Below, piece by piece: positions 1-17,312 of a DNA stretch of 64,000 nt. The stretch's first letter is position 1. Each line of letters begins with the position of its first letter. The position numbers and the translations under genes are program-made. Source of the DNA: Glandiceps talaboti (taxonomy: Eukaryota; Hemichordata; Enteropneusta; Spengelidae); the NCBI RefSeq assembly GCF_964340395.1, contig NC_135553.1, forward strand, positions 13,840,501 through 13,904,500, in the 5' to 3' direction. A model generated the notes under the pieces. It did no database searches. It saw only the letters and a list, made by a program, of their open reading frames with translations, and was not told the DNA's origin.

Positions 1-2
1 TG

Positions 3-212
3 GATCCTACATATCTTGGTGACTTTGAGACTGTTGTAGTAAGGATTATAGCATTAGTACTCAGTGTGTTGCCTCCCCATGCCCATGCTTATACAACCAG
101 TAAGTTCAGTGACGTTCTCAACGTTCTTCCCTGTGAACTCCACAGGTCAGGATATACAGGTCACAAAGGTCAAAGTTCAGTCTCCTTTCCTAGTGCATAT
201 CATTCTATGTAA
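3..212 (+). CDS. Possible C-terminal coding end of an unidentified gene (partial)
   Basis: An open frame runs from the window edge through about 69 codons to a TAA at 210-212. It has no in-frame stop, which is long for sequence this AT-rich, and it reads as ordinary mixed protein (it starts DPTYLGDFE and ends FPSAYHSM). There is no start codon near the edge, so it would be the end of a gene lying to the left. I do not recognise the protein. The roughly 3.8 kb that follows lacks a credible gene and could be 3' UTR plus intergenic DNA. The call rests only on frame openness and composition and could be a chance ORF. Confidence 0.35.
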   Translation, partial: DPTYLGDFETVVVRIIALVLSVLPPHAHAYTTSKFSDVLNVLPCELHRSGYTGHKGQSSVSFPSAYHSM

Positions 213-1031
213 ATTATGATTTACAAAACATGTTTTGACATTTTTTTATATATATAAATAGTGTATGCACTTCAAACTGGCTTGTTCTTTACTTGATACT
301 CTCAGAAACCATTGTTGAGAATATTATCTTAAAAAAAATTGGTCAAAAAAAAATTTTCTTCCTAGTTGACAGTTCAAACTTGACTAATGTAATATATTCA
401 TACTTTTAACCTAATCTGCATATTGTGACTAAATTTGCATATTTAAAAGATACCATTTTATTGGACAGTATGGATTGCCAGATGTAGAGAATACTTGAGG
501 TAATATTGTTGTGATTGTAGCTGAGACTCAGCTCCAAGTTTAATGTAAGATAATGTTGAGATGTGTTGTAATGGACAGAGATGGTGTTTATTTACACTCA
601 GATTGTAATTTAATCAGTGCATTTTGTAGGTGTAGTTTCTAGTGTAGAGATTAAATCAGTCCAGAACAACTGATTATTGTCATTTGTGTCAAATTTATTT
701 TCTGATTGGAAGAATTTCACATGAGTATTAAGTTGTCACATTGTAGACTTGGGATTGATACTGTTTTAAGTTGTTACCATGACAACCATGTTAAATGATT
801 CTTTATCTTACAATTCAAATCGAAGTCATATCTTTAGTGAAATGCTTTGTAAAGTGTACCTAGTACCTGTCACAACCACTTTCTGAAAATTCTGTCACTG
901 ATGAAATCCTTTCAAACAAACCTCTTTCATGACTCCAAAAGATGTATTTCCTACAGTGTACACACTTTACTTCCTAATTTTTCAATGTGTTGTCCTAATG
1001 CTTCAATGTACTTTCAGTAGAAGTAACACTG

Positions 1032-1230
1032 AAGTAAAACACTTTCTCTTTGTGCTACACTCATTTATAGCATTCATATCAAGTGTAAAAGTGTACCGTC
1101 TCATTTAGTTTATTTATAAGCCTAGCATGTGGCCTTTCTAATGTGGTCAATCAGCAAATGAAATAGTATACTTCTACACTTGATATGGATGCTATAAACG
1201 ATTGTGGTACATAAAGAAAATGCTTTACTT
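1032..1230. repeat. Imperfect inverted repeat (long hairpin)
   Basis: The left arm at about 1032-1096 and right arm at about 1166-1230 are reverse complements with roughly ten mismatches. They share cores such as ACACTTGATATG and TGCTATAAA. The 69-bp centre is unpaired. This could be a decayed foldback transposon or an RNA hairpin within a long 3' UTR. Confidence 0.7.
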
Positions 1231-1776
1231 TGGAGTTATGGGTTGTATTTTTCCAAAAAGAGCAATGGACTCAATACACTGCTCTCAGCAGAAATCTAGA
1301 CATGAATGCTCAAAAGTTTGGCCTTCATGCCTTTGAAATCAAGCAAAATGAAAAAAATATCAGTGACATTATAGCAAACGACAGTTAGGAACCTTTTTTT
1401 TATCGCAGTTATGACTGGGGACACTGTTCTTGAAGGAACATGATTTCAAATGCTTAGATGCTACTATATTCATTTGTATGTGATCAATACGAATTTCTTG
1501 ATACACCCTTTCTTCTGTGATAAATTCATAGATACAAACTTGAAAGTGTAAACAGAGCGAAGAGAATAGTCAATTATTTGATTGTAAGAAAAGAGAGCGA
1601 TAAGAAATTGTACATGTGTAATTTATTTAACTCATAACATTAATTCTTCAGTCGAACTTACTATGAAATGACTTATTAGTATCCATGTTATTGTTATTCA
1701 GATTGTACTTGTCAATTTCATTTATAAAGTGCACAATGTAAGGCAAAGAAGTATGTATTTATGCTAATTATATTCG

Positions 1777-2003
1777 TGAGTGTTCTGATATGCAAATGAT
1801 CATTAATCATATCTTGATTATTGAGCATATTCATTGGCTCGGCCTTGTGCACTAAATAATTTCATCAAGAGTGCAATGAGGGGGATATTAGTATTCACTT
1901 CTACTATAAGTGAGTGTGGTGTTATGCAAATGATCTGCTTATCGCATGTTTATATATTTAGAATATTCATGAGCCTCGCATTGTGCACTGAATAATTTCA
2001 TTT
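1777..2003. repeat. Diverged direct repeat, two copies, each with an ATGCAAAT octamer
   Basis: Copies at about 1777-1867 and 1912-2003 (period about 135 bp) both read GAGTG..., then TATGCAAATGATC, then a variable middle, then TTGTGCACT.AATAATTTCAT. Both retain ATGCAAAT, the POU/octamer core, although the middle has diverged. Confidence 0.6.
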
Positions 2004-2317
2004 ACAGTGTGGATGTATGAAATTGTGTTCAAAAGACATCCTGTCCAGTAGGAATTGTGCCATGTAGTTCAAATACAAAGTTCCATGTATACATTGATTG
2101 ATACTGAAATTTGTGTGTAGTATAGCTAATGTGTCTGTGTATTAGAATAGTTGAAGCATCAACCACTTAGAAGAAGGAGAGATTGTTATGTGTTTGAAGA
2201 AACGATATTTTACTCATGAAAATTAGTATGCGGGGAAAAGTGCAACAAATAGTTTATGTATGTTGGAAAAATGGACCTTTGTTGATGGGTGGTGTTAGTG
2301 ACAGCAGTTTGGAGTAA

Positions 2318-2323
2318 AATAAA
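2318..2323 (+). promoter_or_regulatory. Candidate polyadenylation signal AATAAA
   Basis: AATAAA on the plus strand, about 2.1 kb after the possible stop at 210-212. It would imply a long 3' UTR. In AT-rich DNA this hexamer occurs often by chance, so the assignment is weak. Confidence 0.2.
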
Positions 2324-3986
2324 TGGAGGCACAACCTTGTAAAAAGTTAAATATTTGCATAACTTACACACACAAAAAAAATGAAATAATACAAAGTATT
2401 GCAGATTTCCCGATTATGTTATCGCATTATACACTAAATGAACATATATATTGTTGAATTATGAAATGCTATGTACCTTTGGTAGGTCATATTTGTGATG
2501 ACATGAATGCAATACGAGTAAGGAAATTATTTGAGTGCACATGTACACATTTTATTTTTGAGGGGGAGGAGCTTATTTAGGGCAAGATACAAGGAGGTTT
2601 AGTATTCAGTTACGCCATTATGTATACGAGTACTGTCTGATATTCAAATTAAATGAAAATTTGTTTATATGCCACAAACCAGATGATTAGTTCGAGAAAG
2701 AAGGCTGTAGGAGACCTTTACCCATGGAAGCATTATAAGTTAAGACTAATTGCATGTTCACTGACTTTGAACCAATCTGAACCCCACTTTTTGAGAGGGT
2801 TCTATGTGAAAAGGGGTTAGTGTCATTTCGTAACGGAATAATAGACTGCGAAAAGCGAAAGTGTTCTCAACGTGTGTTAGTTGCAATGTAAATTTTAGCT
2901 GCTGCTGTTATTAAAGCAGCAAATGTCTTTAATTTGAAAAAAACACTCATAAATGTGTTTCTTTGTATTAAAGTGTAATGTAACGAACATTTGTCGTTCA
3001 TCTTTGTCGTGTTTTGTCCAAATCTAAAAATATTTCATGCATTAGTTATCTTTAAAGGGGCACAGGCTTTTTTTCTGCATATTGAAAGGTACCCACTGTA
3101 TTCTACTTACTGGTGTACACTCAACCATCATGTACAATTGACTGAACTCAAACCTGGTATTAAGATATAACTCATGAACCTGATGACGTAATTTATCATG
3201 TGTGTCAAAAATGTACAGGAACTCCCTACTATGCAATTAACAGTTCAAACAATGTCAGAACACAAATTGTAATGTCATGGAAGGCATACATCAACATTAT
3301 CTAGTACTCATAGTTTAATCAAAGTTTTTTGTAAGTATTTTCATTACTTGAGTAAAAAGTTTGTAAACTCAGCTTGTGCCACTTTAACATGGGAAGAATG
3401 ACTGAATGAATGTTTCAGAAATAGTGACATACAATAAGTTGAAAGCTTCGGAAATTTCTGTCTGTCTGCTTCATCATGCCCCGTACAGACATAGACGTGG
3501 GGGGGGGGGGGAGTTTCCTCACATGTCTATTAATATCTCAATCAGACCAAAGTCAAGGCAAAAAATAAAGAATTGTTTCTGGTCAGGACATTTTGTCTAA
3601 AGTCGCGCGACGACGAGATTTTTTTAGATTTTCAACAAACCTGTACCTCTACTACATGTATTTATGGCAGTTGCTTAGTACATTAGAGCAAGTGTGTGTG
3701 TGTGCTTGTTCATGATTACCTATGCAGTTGTCTTCACTGAAGTAGGAAGGGCTATTTCCCCTGGATCTGCAGACTGCATGGGCTGCACAAACACATACAA
3801 AAGGAACGTATTCTTTTTGGCCAAGTATTTATTCATTAATATGTGTTCACACATGTCACTCACAGTGTGGACAACATATATAAAAAACGCCCACTGGTAT
3901 TTACATATTTTTAAAAATCTGTTCATTGCATGCTTACAAGACTGGGCACATCTACTCAATAAATGCCATTGGATAATGAAATAAAG

Positions 3987-3992
3987 TTTATT
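3987..3992 (-). promoter_or_regulatory. Candidate polyadenylation signal of transporter copy A
   Basis: TTTATT on the plus strand is AATAAA on the minus strand, 117 nt past the copy A stop codon. The spacing suits a short 3' UTR. No equivalent is seen in the roughly 300 nt past the copy B stop. Confidence 0.4.
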
Positions 3993-4108
3993 TACATCTA
4001 TAGCTGATTATATAAAGCCGGCTGGAGCAACAAAAATGATAAATGCTTTTGGCCATGGTGTGAGTAAGTTTTCGTGAGGTATTAAATATTGTCGTAAAAA
4101 GGCGCTAT

Positions 4109-4263
4109 TTAAAACGATGTACTGTTTGACGTCACATGTGTACATTTGTTCTTAATCTTCGTATACAACCACGCCAAAGGTAGAAATGATGATCCACAGA
4201 TCAAGACAAGTCCAGCACAATGGAATGACGTGTTATAGGAACCAGTATAGTCATATAAATAAC
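4109..4263 (-). CDS. Copy A coding exon 4 (aa 412-462 and stop)
   Basis: Acceptor CATAACAG; begins GYLYDYTGSYNTSF, includes TM12, ends HVTSNSTSF and TAA at 4111-4109. Similarity with copy B stops at about 4119, inside this exon, so the last few codons are unique to copy A. Confidence 0.85.
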
Positions 4264-7200
4264 CTGTTATGATATAAACATACACAAAAAACACCAAATT
4301 TATACTGAAACCCTACAATATTAACTAAAATTACTGTTTTAAAAGACTTTTCCTTGTTTTCTTTCAATGTTGCTTTTGGTAGCAAGTATATCAAGTATAT
4401 ATGATCGCTCAGTTATCTTGAACCCTATCAACATACCATAAATGTGTCGACAAATAAGTAAAAAGGTAAATGATCTGTCTTGCGTTCATGAATATTTACA
4501 TATAGGCCATTTGAGTGCCCAGTGAGTGTCGAAGGAAGGAAAAGAGTTTTCCGTCACTGTTTTTATATTTTTAATCTACAAAGCCAGGATGCTATTGAGG
4601 GGAAAAATATTAGATTTAACGGACATTGGTTTTGAATAATGGAAATAGTTTCGAAAAAATACAACCAATGAAAAAAAAAAGTTCGAAATCTCTACTAACC
4701 TGAAAAAGGGGGACCCAAAAGAGTGCCGATGCCAACGAACATCACTGCCATGCCCATACCCTCAGTAAATGTACTTTCACCAACCACCTGTTTGACCATA
4801 ACGTCATCAAGGGCAGAGGAAATTCCACGCGAGAGTCCTATAGTTACCGAGATTCCAACCAAAGATTCAAAGGAACTTGCAAATGGTATAAAGACGGAAA
4901 CAACTCCAAATACAGCAACTCCAAAACAATGAGAATTGACCAAGCCAATGTCAGCATTTGCATATGATAAAACTATTCCAGTTGCTAGGCAACTAACACA
5001 GGCGAGAATGCCAATGATGGATACCAAGAAAGCTGCATTTTCTTCGCCTGTACCGTTTTTGACAGCATTGTCTACGTAGTGACCGAGTATAATGCTAAGA
5101 CCAAAGCCACACGTGAAACAGTAGATCATCAGTAGAACAGCCACGGGTCTTGCTTTAAATACAGGAATAAAGAAGCACATGACTTGTCTTGCCTTTTCTT
5201 TCAAGTTTGATCTGCGTATGCGATCATACGTTTCCTCCTGATGAATTTCACTTTCACTTTGTTCCGTACATTCACGAATGCTGGCCGAAGCTCTACTACT
5301 TGCTTCGGGGAGGTCAACGTCTGATTTGAGATGCAATGGCCTGAGTAACGAGGCAGCAACACAGAAGTTCGCCGATAAAGCTGAAATGACTATCAGTGTC
5401 CCCCTCCAGCCATAATAATTGATCAAACGTTGGCACAAAATGGGCATTGCAAAACCACCGATGCCACTTGCAGTGACTGCAATGCCATTGGCTAAAGCAT
5501 AGCGTCTTCTGAAATATCGACCCAGACTTATACTAGCTGGCAGTATAGACAGACAGAATGAAAAACCTGAAAACGAAGAGGGGGGTAGAGTGTAAAATTT
5601 ATTGGTTGGTTGGTTGGGTTGGTTGGTTGGTTGGTTTAAAATTTGTTGATTGATTCATTGATCGATCTATTTATTTTATGTATCCTTGGTAGCTTCTTAA
5701 GTAGCCACTACTTCTTTGCAAGGAGGCCGAGACTAAAAATTAGCAGTCAGAACTACAATAAACAAATGACACAGACATATTTACGACGACAGGACAGTTA
5801 AAACATGTGAAACAGTGAAGTCACACAGCAAAACGTAAAACTGTTTCTCACTCCCTAAAAATATTTTGCATAAAAATTTAGAAGGGATTTTCAAAGACTG
5901 ACAGTTCCATATTTTGACCTGAATTCTAAAAAGGTAACTCCAATGGACAGGAAACTCTCAGCTATGTATTTTGATTTCGGTTTGTAAAAATCAGTCGGAA
6001 ATCTCATGGAATAGTTTGTGAATTGTGTTCCTGGTAATAAAATCGCCGCCCTTATGATTACTATGATGTTTCCTATAAATCGAGAGAGACACCCAACCCA
6101 GCTCGTGTGACTGTTTAAACATAATGTATGTTTGTACTGGGATCCCTCGGTCGGCACCAAAGATTAAACGTGGGGGACGCTCTATACAACCGCCATTTGT
6201 AATAATTGCCGATATTTGTAAAAAAAAATGTAATAAAAATCACGTTTTCCATTTAATATAACATATATTTGTAATAATTGCAGAGATTTGTAATATTTTC
6301 TGTGAATGACATGGAAATGTAATACATTTCATTGAAAAACAATGTAATACAAATGTCGAATTAAATTTGCAATAACACATGACATTATTAGGGGGGGGGG
6401 TGTTCCTTCCTTCCATTCTACATGTAATGTACAAGAATCACATCGGTTGTACAATGCTCTACACCATTGCCTATTGCTTTTCACCATCACGAATCTTTGA
6501 GTCTTAGAGGAAGAGTTGCATGACCAACTTGCTTGTTGGATAAGCTAACGATTTGGAAGTTTTCAGTCGAAGTTCATTTATGAAGGGGTTTGTCATTTTA
6601 AATAACTCCGCCCCCATCCATGAATATATATAAATTTGTTAGCTTTAATGAATATATCTCATCTTTGATTCGAAATGACAAGGCCCCTTAGGTCACCAAT
6701 ATTTTTCTTTGTATGACAGAATGATGGAAAATATACAAAGAATGATAATCAAAGTGTTTCCGAAATCTTACCTGCGACAAGTCCACAACTGAAGTACAAG
6801 TATACTATACTTGTTGCAAATGAACTTATAAGAAAAGACACAGCTGATAGTATGCCACCAACCATTGCAACACCACGAAATCCAAACTTCTTACAAAGTA
6901 TTGATGTCAACGGAGCTGTAAAATAAACGTACGTAAACTTGTATTCATCGTGTCCTCAGATCTTACAGCTGACTGATTTGGTCACAGATGGCCAAGGAAC
7001 CGTGTTACAAACAAACAACTTAAAAATAAATAAATAAAAAAGAAGAAGAAAACCTCCAGGACTAAACATCCTATGCGTGAGTAAATGATGAAAAATATAA
7101 ACAATAGAATACTATGTATAGCTATACTTCGTCATATCATAACTGTACGGTAAGTGATACAGCGTGCCCATCGAGTCTGTCGAGCACTCATCATGGGTTT

Positions 7201-7677
7201 GGGTCGGTCACAGAAAAATCCCCAGTTTCCAGTTGGATTCTAACCCGGGACCTCTTCCGACTGCTAATCATGTGCACCACTACGCTACAGGGAGCCAGTT
7301 GTGTTTTGTCTAAAGTCGGGACAAACGTTGTCATATTTTGGTGAGAAATTAACTTTATTGACTAAATAAAGACATCTAGTCCATATCTAAATTAAAACAC
7401 CCCAAATCTCATAATTACCAGGGGATATAATACCCTGACAATATGCTTTATATCTTATCTACTGGGAGATTTTCATACCATACAAACGCTCAGCCTTGCG
7501 CAAACTAGTATAGCTCTCTTTTATACAAAAAGTTTTATATCACCACAGAAATCAATCAGTCAATTCACCAATATCACACAGAAAATAAGTTCTATTTCCC
7601 CATAAAAAATAATCATTCAATCGATCAATAAATCAATCAATCGACCAACCAACCAACCAACCAACCAACCAACCAAC

Positions 7678-7759
<82 letters not shown>

Positions 7760-8414
7760 ATCGATCGATCACTTACATGTTCGCTGTTCCCTGTGGGCTA
7801 GTTTGAATAGGCGCTGTGAGATTAAAGTTAATACATTAAATTATGTAAAAAGTCTCTTTTCATAGAACTCTTTACATACTCACTGGAAAGTAGGTGATCA
7901 TATTTTAGTAATAAAACCAAACGAAAGACCCACAACACTTCTAATTCAATCTGTCAAACTTTGAACTATTTACAGTTCGAAGTCCTTAGGTGTCAGCAAA
8001 ACAGGCAAGGAAGTGTCAACACAACACACCAATCAGACTTACCAAATACATTGAAGTGTACCATGTTCCCTCACTGGTGTACTTTTCAGTCTTACCAAGT
8101 TTCGTCGCTGGCGTATTTTCCAATAATTGCATGTTCTTGTTACCATCAGAATGGTTACTAAACTCAGAAAACCTCTACAGTAACTGCTTACCTGAGCAAA
8201 GCGAGGACGCTCGGAGTAAAGCAAGAATCCACGACGTTGCTGCAGCTCCCTGCTCGAAATAGTTTAGAAGTTCGACGTATATTACTGGCATCGTACTAGA
8301 TATGCCTTGGTATAGAAATACTGATATGAAATGAGCCACCACGATCAACCAGCCCCATCCACCGTCTGGTGGATCCTGTGGTCTTGTACATCCTACCATT
8401 CTCAGATGAGGCAT
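4109..8414 (-). CDS. SLC16-like monocarboxylate transporter, copy A (4 exons, 462 aa)
   Basis: Join in transcription order: 8414-8192, 6915-6772, 5566-4700, 4263-4109; 1389 nt including the stop. All junctions are GT-AG and phase 1, and the frame stays open throughout. The product is a 12-TM major facilitator of the MCT family, a plasma-membrane transporter of monocarboxylates or related small solutes. The family signature DGGWGW is at residues 17-22 at the start of TM1. The second MCT motif, YFRRRYALANGIA, is at about 140-152. A charged hydrophilic loop at roughly 195-250 splits the two six-helix halves. The last exon carries TM12 (LVLICGSSFLPLAWLY) and a short tail ending NSTSF. The start at 8414 has A at -3 and matches the copy B start. 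It is not classified to an MCT subtype, so the substrate is unknown. Copy B, upstream on the same strand, is a tandem paralogue. Confidence 0.88.
4700..5566 (-). CDS. Copy A coding exon 3 (aa 123-411)
   Basis: Acceptor TTTTCAG, donor GTTAGT, 867 nt, the main exon. Carries the second MCT motif, the central charged loop with KEKARQVM, and the C-terminal half up to LLGPPFSG. It is one codon shorter than copy B exon 3, lacking the Met in the loop. Confidence 0.9.
5597..5637. repeat. (TTGG)n microsatellite
   Basis: About nine TTGG units with one extra G, in transporter A intron 2 (transcription order) just before exon 3. Copy B has only a remnant at the corresponding place (near 11399). Confidence 0.85.
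6772..6915 (-). CDS. Copy A coding exon 2 (aa 75-122)
   Basis: Acceptor TTTTACAG, donor GTAAGA, 144 nt. Begins APLTSILCKKFGFRG and continues with hydrophobic TM segments to CGLVAG. It has no ATG at its 5' end and is easily missed by ORF calling. Confidence 0.88.
7150..7310 (-). mobile_element. tRNA-derived SINE-like fragment
   Basis: On the minus strand, about 7293-7228 reads like a tRNA 5'-to-T-loop half. An A-box-like GTAGCGTAGTGG is followed about 30 nt later by GGGTTAGAATCC, which differs from a Pol III B box (GGTTCGAATCC) at one core base. Flanking sequence is GC-richer than the surroundings. It lies in intron 1 of transporter copy A. Copy B at about 14100-14180 lacks the tRNA-like part, so it probably inserted after the duplication. 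No intact acceptor stem is visible, so it is not a functional tRNA gene. Confidence 0.5.
7612..7772. repeat. (CAAT)n/(CAAC)n tetranucleotide tract
   Basis: About 160 bp of CAAT, CAAC and GATC units in intron 1 of copy A. A shorter related tract is in copy B at about 15060-15125, so the microsatellite predates the duplication and expanded in A. Confidence 0.9.
8192..8414 (-). CDS. Copy A coding exon 1 (aa 1-74)
   Basis: ATG at 8414-8412. Encodes the N-terminus and TM1 with DGGWGW. Ends TCAG before GTAAGC. The 223-nt length is identical to copy B exon 1. The junction residues RASSLCSG differ from RASGYCTG in copy B. Confidence 0.88.
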
Positions 8415-9730
8415 TTTCTTGAAAGTTGTAGAACAAATCTGGGAAACTTTTTAAGGCAATGTCATTCAACAGTTACTGTTTTATATATGAGGGCGCTTAC
8501 GTGATTTATAGACTTTCTTCCGAGTACATACTACCAGAGACATATTATTGACAGGCACAAGTACATGTCTAATATGTAAATTTTGTTTAACGCCTACCAC
8601 TGGACTCCATATCGCTCGTAATATCAGTCAAGCCATGTATCCCCTAATATATCCATGGTCAAGCGTAAGCATGGACCCATTGATGTAGGGGTCTGTGGCC
8701 TAAGTATATGTGGAAGAATCGTATGTTTATAATTGTGTTTATATTTAAGCTCTGGATTTACAACAGCTTTTGGGACAGCTTTCTGTGACAAGGTCATGAG
8801 ACGTGGGGGGGGGGGATTGACCACAGGGGACTGGAGGAATTTCTTGACTACTTTTATTGTTCAATATAGATGATGCTATTTATAAATGTTGAGTGTGATT
8901 TATTGCCAATGTTTATCTCTAGCTAGCTGTTATCAACTAATTCACTAATGTATGTGTTTGTGTACTACAAGCTACACAATACACAGACACACTTGTTTAT
9001 GAAAAATGAAAAAATTCAGTTCACGAGTATGCGATATAATTATCAGTGAAACGTGATCTGTTTGCGTAAAGGCATAATTTTGTTTGTAGATTAAAACTTT
9101 GTTACTGGCTAGTGCATATTTTTCCACTGATGCACCAAGAATGGTCGCAGTCTTGGGGAACTGTACGAAAAGTAGGCTTAGCGTTGCCATAATGTTGGGA
9201 AGACAGTGATTTAAGCAAACTATATAAATACATCTGTGTACTATTAGCTTCAAGTTGAAGTACACAGGGAGCAGCAAAGGTAGCAATTTTCTGAATTCAT
9301 TCGAAAAAGCGAAAATTAACATAGATAAATTATGAAAAACTCGATAATGCAGTTTTTAGTTATACTGACAATTGAAAAGAGAAAAGTGGAGCATTTTTAC
9401 GTGTGCCCAACGTACCTCATGATGTGCCCTCCCTCTAAACGCCCGCTTTCTGGAAATATCTGAGTCAGTCTCCCTTTCCCCCTTTCCAGACATACATCAC
9501 ACCACCCTCTACCCCCACATCATTCCGCTTCATCTTCTCTTCTCGCAAAATATTTACATTCGCAATCAATAACATACAAACGAATCACTTTATATATTAA
9601 ATGAATTATACTATAATTCTCATGCTGCCTGCTTTATCAATATCTTTCCTGTCTTCCCTGACCTCTCAGCTGAAATACGGTCTGTCCCCCGTAACCCCCC
9701 CCCCCCCATGCCATGAAAAATCGACAACGA
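8415..9730. other. Interval between the two transporter genes
   Basis: 8415-8939 belongs to the duplicated block and is the 5' flank of copy A, matching about 15768-16293. 8940-9730 is not duplicated and holds the 3' flank of copy B. A 116-codon minus ORF at 8972-9322 shows no family features. No minus-strand AATAAA or ATTAAA is seen within about 300 nt of the copy B stop. Confidence 0.6.
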
Positions 9731-15767
<6,037 letters not shown>

Positions 15768-16359
15768 TTTCTTAAACTTCTTGAAACATTGAAGTAAAAA
15801 CCTGGGAAACAACAGTTACTGTTTTGTATATGACGACGCTTGCGTGATTTCTGGACTTTTTTCAAGTACATACTCCCAGAGACATATTATTGACAGGCAC
15901 AAATGTTAGTCTAATATGCAAATTTAGCTTACCACCAGACTCCACCTCGCTCGTAATGTCAGTCAAGCTGGCCATGGGTGTATCTCCTAATAATACATCC
16001 ATGGTCAGGCCTAATCATGAGCCCATTTGTTGAGGATCTATGGTCTAAGTGTGGAAGAATCATATGTTCATTGTGTTTGTATCTAAGCTCTGGATTTAAT
16101 ACAGCTTTTGGCCAATGGTGTAATTTCACAATCAGAACAGCTTTCTGTGACATGGTCATGAGATGTCCGGGGATCGACCACAGGGGACTGGAGGCATTGT
16201 TTTGATTACTTTTGTTGTTCAATAAAGATAATACTATTGATAAATGTTGAGTGTGATTTATTGCCAATGTTTATCTCTAGCTGTTTTCAACTACTTCTTG
16301 TCTTGCTTCCTTAAACCTTCTCCCCCTCAGCTACAGAAGAGTGATGTCTGATTGTGGAA

Positions 16360-16858
16360 ATGTATTAATAACGATTACGATCTTAATATTTATAAATATG
16401 TACATTTCAAATCAGACGATGATAGCGTACTGAAAATGCCACAATTTCGCAGTGAGGCATTCCAAAATTCATTTTTTTAACAGAATACTTTATACATGGA
16501 ACGCTTGTCCAGTCAAATCGGACTTGTCGTTTTCAGTAAGTGTTATCTCATATAAAAACGATCTCCGTATATTTTATAGAAATCTTCTGGAAAATAATTT
16601 TTTGTATTGTAATACTTGCACATGGGTCACTTGATGTCATTGTGCCAAGTGTCATATTTCTTAATTCTGTTTTCGTCTGTTATTCGTTCAGTCTATATTT
16701 TTTTATATCTTGAATCTATCTTTTTGTGTATGCCATCTGTTGTATGTGGAGGGTTGCTCTTATATAGGTGCTTGCCACCTGTGCGACCTTTTTCCCGACT
16801 TATTGTCGAAGTTTAATAAATAAATAAATAAAATAAATAATAAATAAATAAATAAATA
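16360..16858 (+). mobile_element. 3' end of a LINE (CR1/L2-like), frameshifted
   Basis: The plus strand encodes a typical LINE reverse-transcriptase C-terminus. One frame gives VLKMPQFRSEAFQNSFF. A run of seven T then shifts the frame, and the next continues FFNRILYTWNACP and later CNTCTWVT, followed in the same frame after a stop by CHCAKC. The (F)FNR..LWN.LP and C-T-W...C.C motifs are the usual ORF2 C-terminal signatures of CR1/L2-related elements. It ends in a (TAAA)n tail (16814-16858), as expected for LINE 3' ends. Truncated, frameshifted and inactive. It lies immediately outside the right limit of the transporter duplication. Confidence 0.7.
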
Positions 16859-17271
16859 ACATTCAGCGTCTAGCTAGCTGACCCTTGCATGGAGTGAATG
16901 CTGGGCCCGGGAAACGGCATTGGGCGAGATTTCAAGAAAACGAAATTAATTACCTATGCTGCTGCATTTTCTGATTTTCTTTTCATGGTGTAAAGATAGA
17001 ACATGTGAACAAGTATAAATTTCTAGGAATCATCAACTGTAGATAAAATGTTTGAATTTCAGTAACATGTAAGATTGAATATTAGTAACATGTGGAGGTA
17101 GTAACATCACCGGGCTCTAATTGGTTTAATAAAACTGTTGATGGTAATTTAAAACAATTATCACGGAATATTTTTTTACATACATCCTTTTGACTAGATG
17201 GGGAGAGAAAGAACAAAAACATGGAGAGCGTCTAGAATCTGAATATTGTTATGCATTATATATATACAATT

Positions 17272-17312
<41 letters not shown>

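Larger units (their letters stand above)
213..3986. other. Non-coding stretch (possible 3' UTR then intergenic)
   Basis: No ORF here looks like a protein exon; those present are short and AT-driven. The stretch holds an imperfect long hairpin (1032-1230), a direct repeat with two octamer motifs (1777-2003), AATAAA at 2318-2323, a poly-G run near 3499-3511 and a short GT run near 3691. The part nearest position 213 may be 3' UTR of the partial gene at 3-212. The part nearest 4 kb lies downstream of transporter copy A. Confidence 0.5.
4119..8939. repeat. Tandem segmental duplication, unit A
   Basis: Nearly the whole transporter A gene (exons 1-3, most of exon 4 and the introns), plus about 520 bp upstream, aligns by eye with 9786-16293. 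The left limit is GTACTGTTTGACG in the last exon. The right limit is TATCTCTAGCTG.T.TCAACTA. The unit lengths differ (4.8 against 6.5 kb) because copy B carries extra insertions. Confidence 0.85.

Noticed and set aside
7228-7293. Functional tRNA gene
   Set aside because: Only A- and B-box-like parts are present; no complete acceptor stem or cloverleaf, so it is treated as a SINE fragment.
8972-9322. 116-aa minus ORF between the transporter copies
   Set aside because: No domain or family resemblance; hydrophobic AT-driven composition and no conserved counterpart in the duplicated block.
15768-15812. Upstream in-frame ATG extending transporter copy B by 15 residues
   Set aside because: The extension has no counterpart in copy A, whose start aligns with 15767; MCT N-termini before DGGWGW are usually short.
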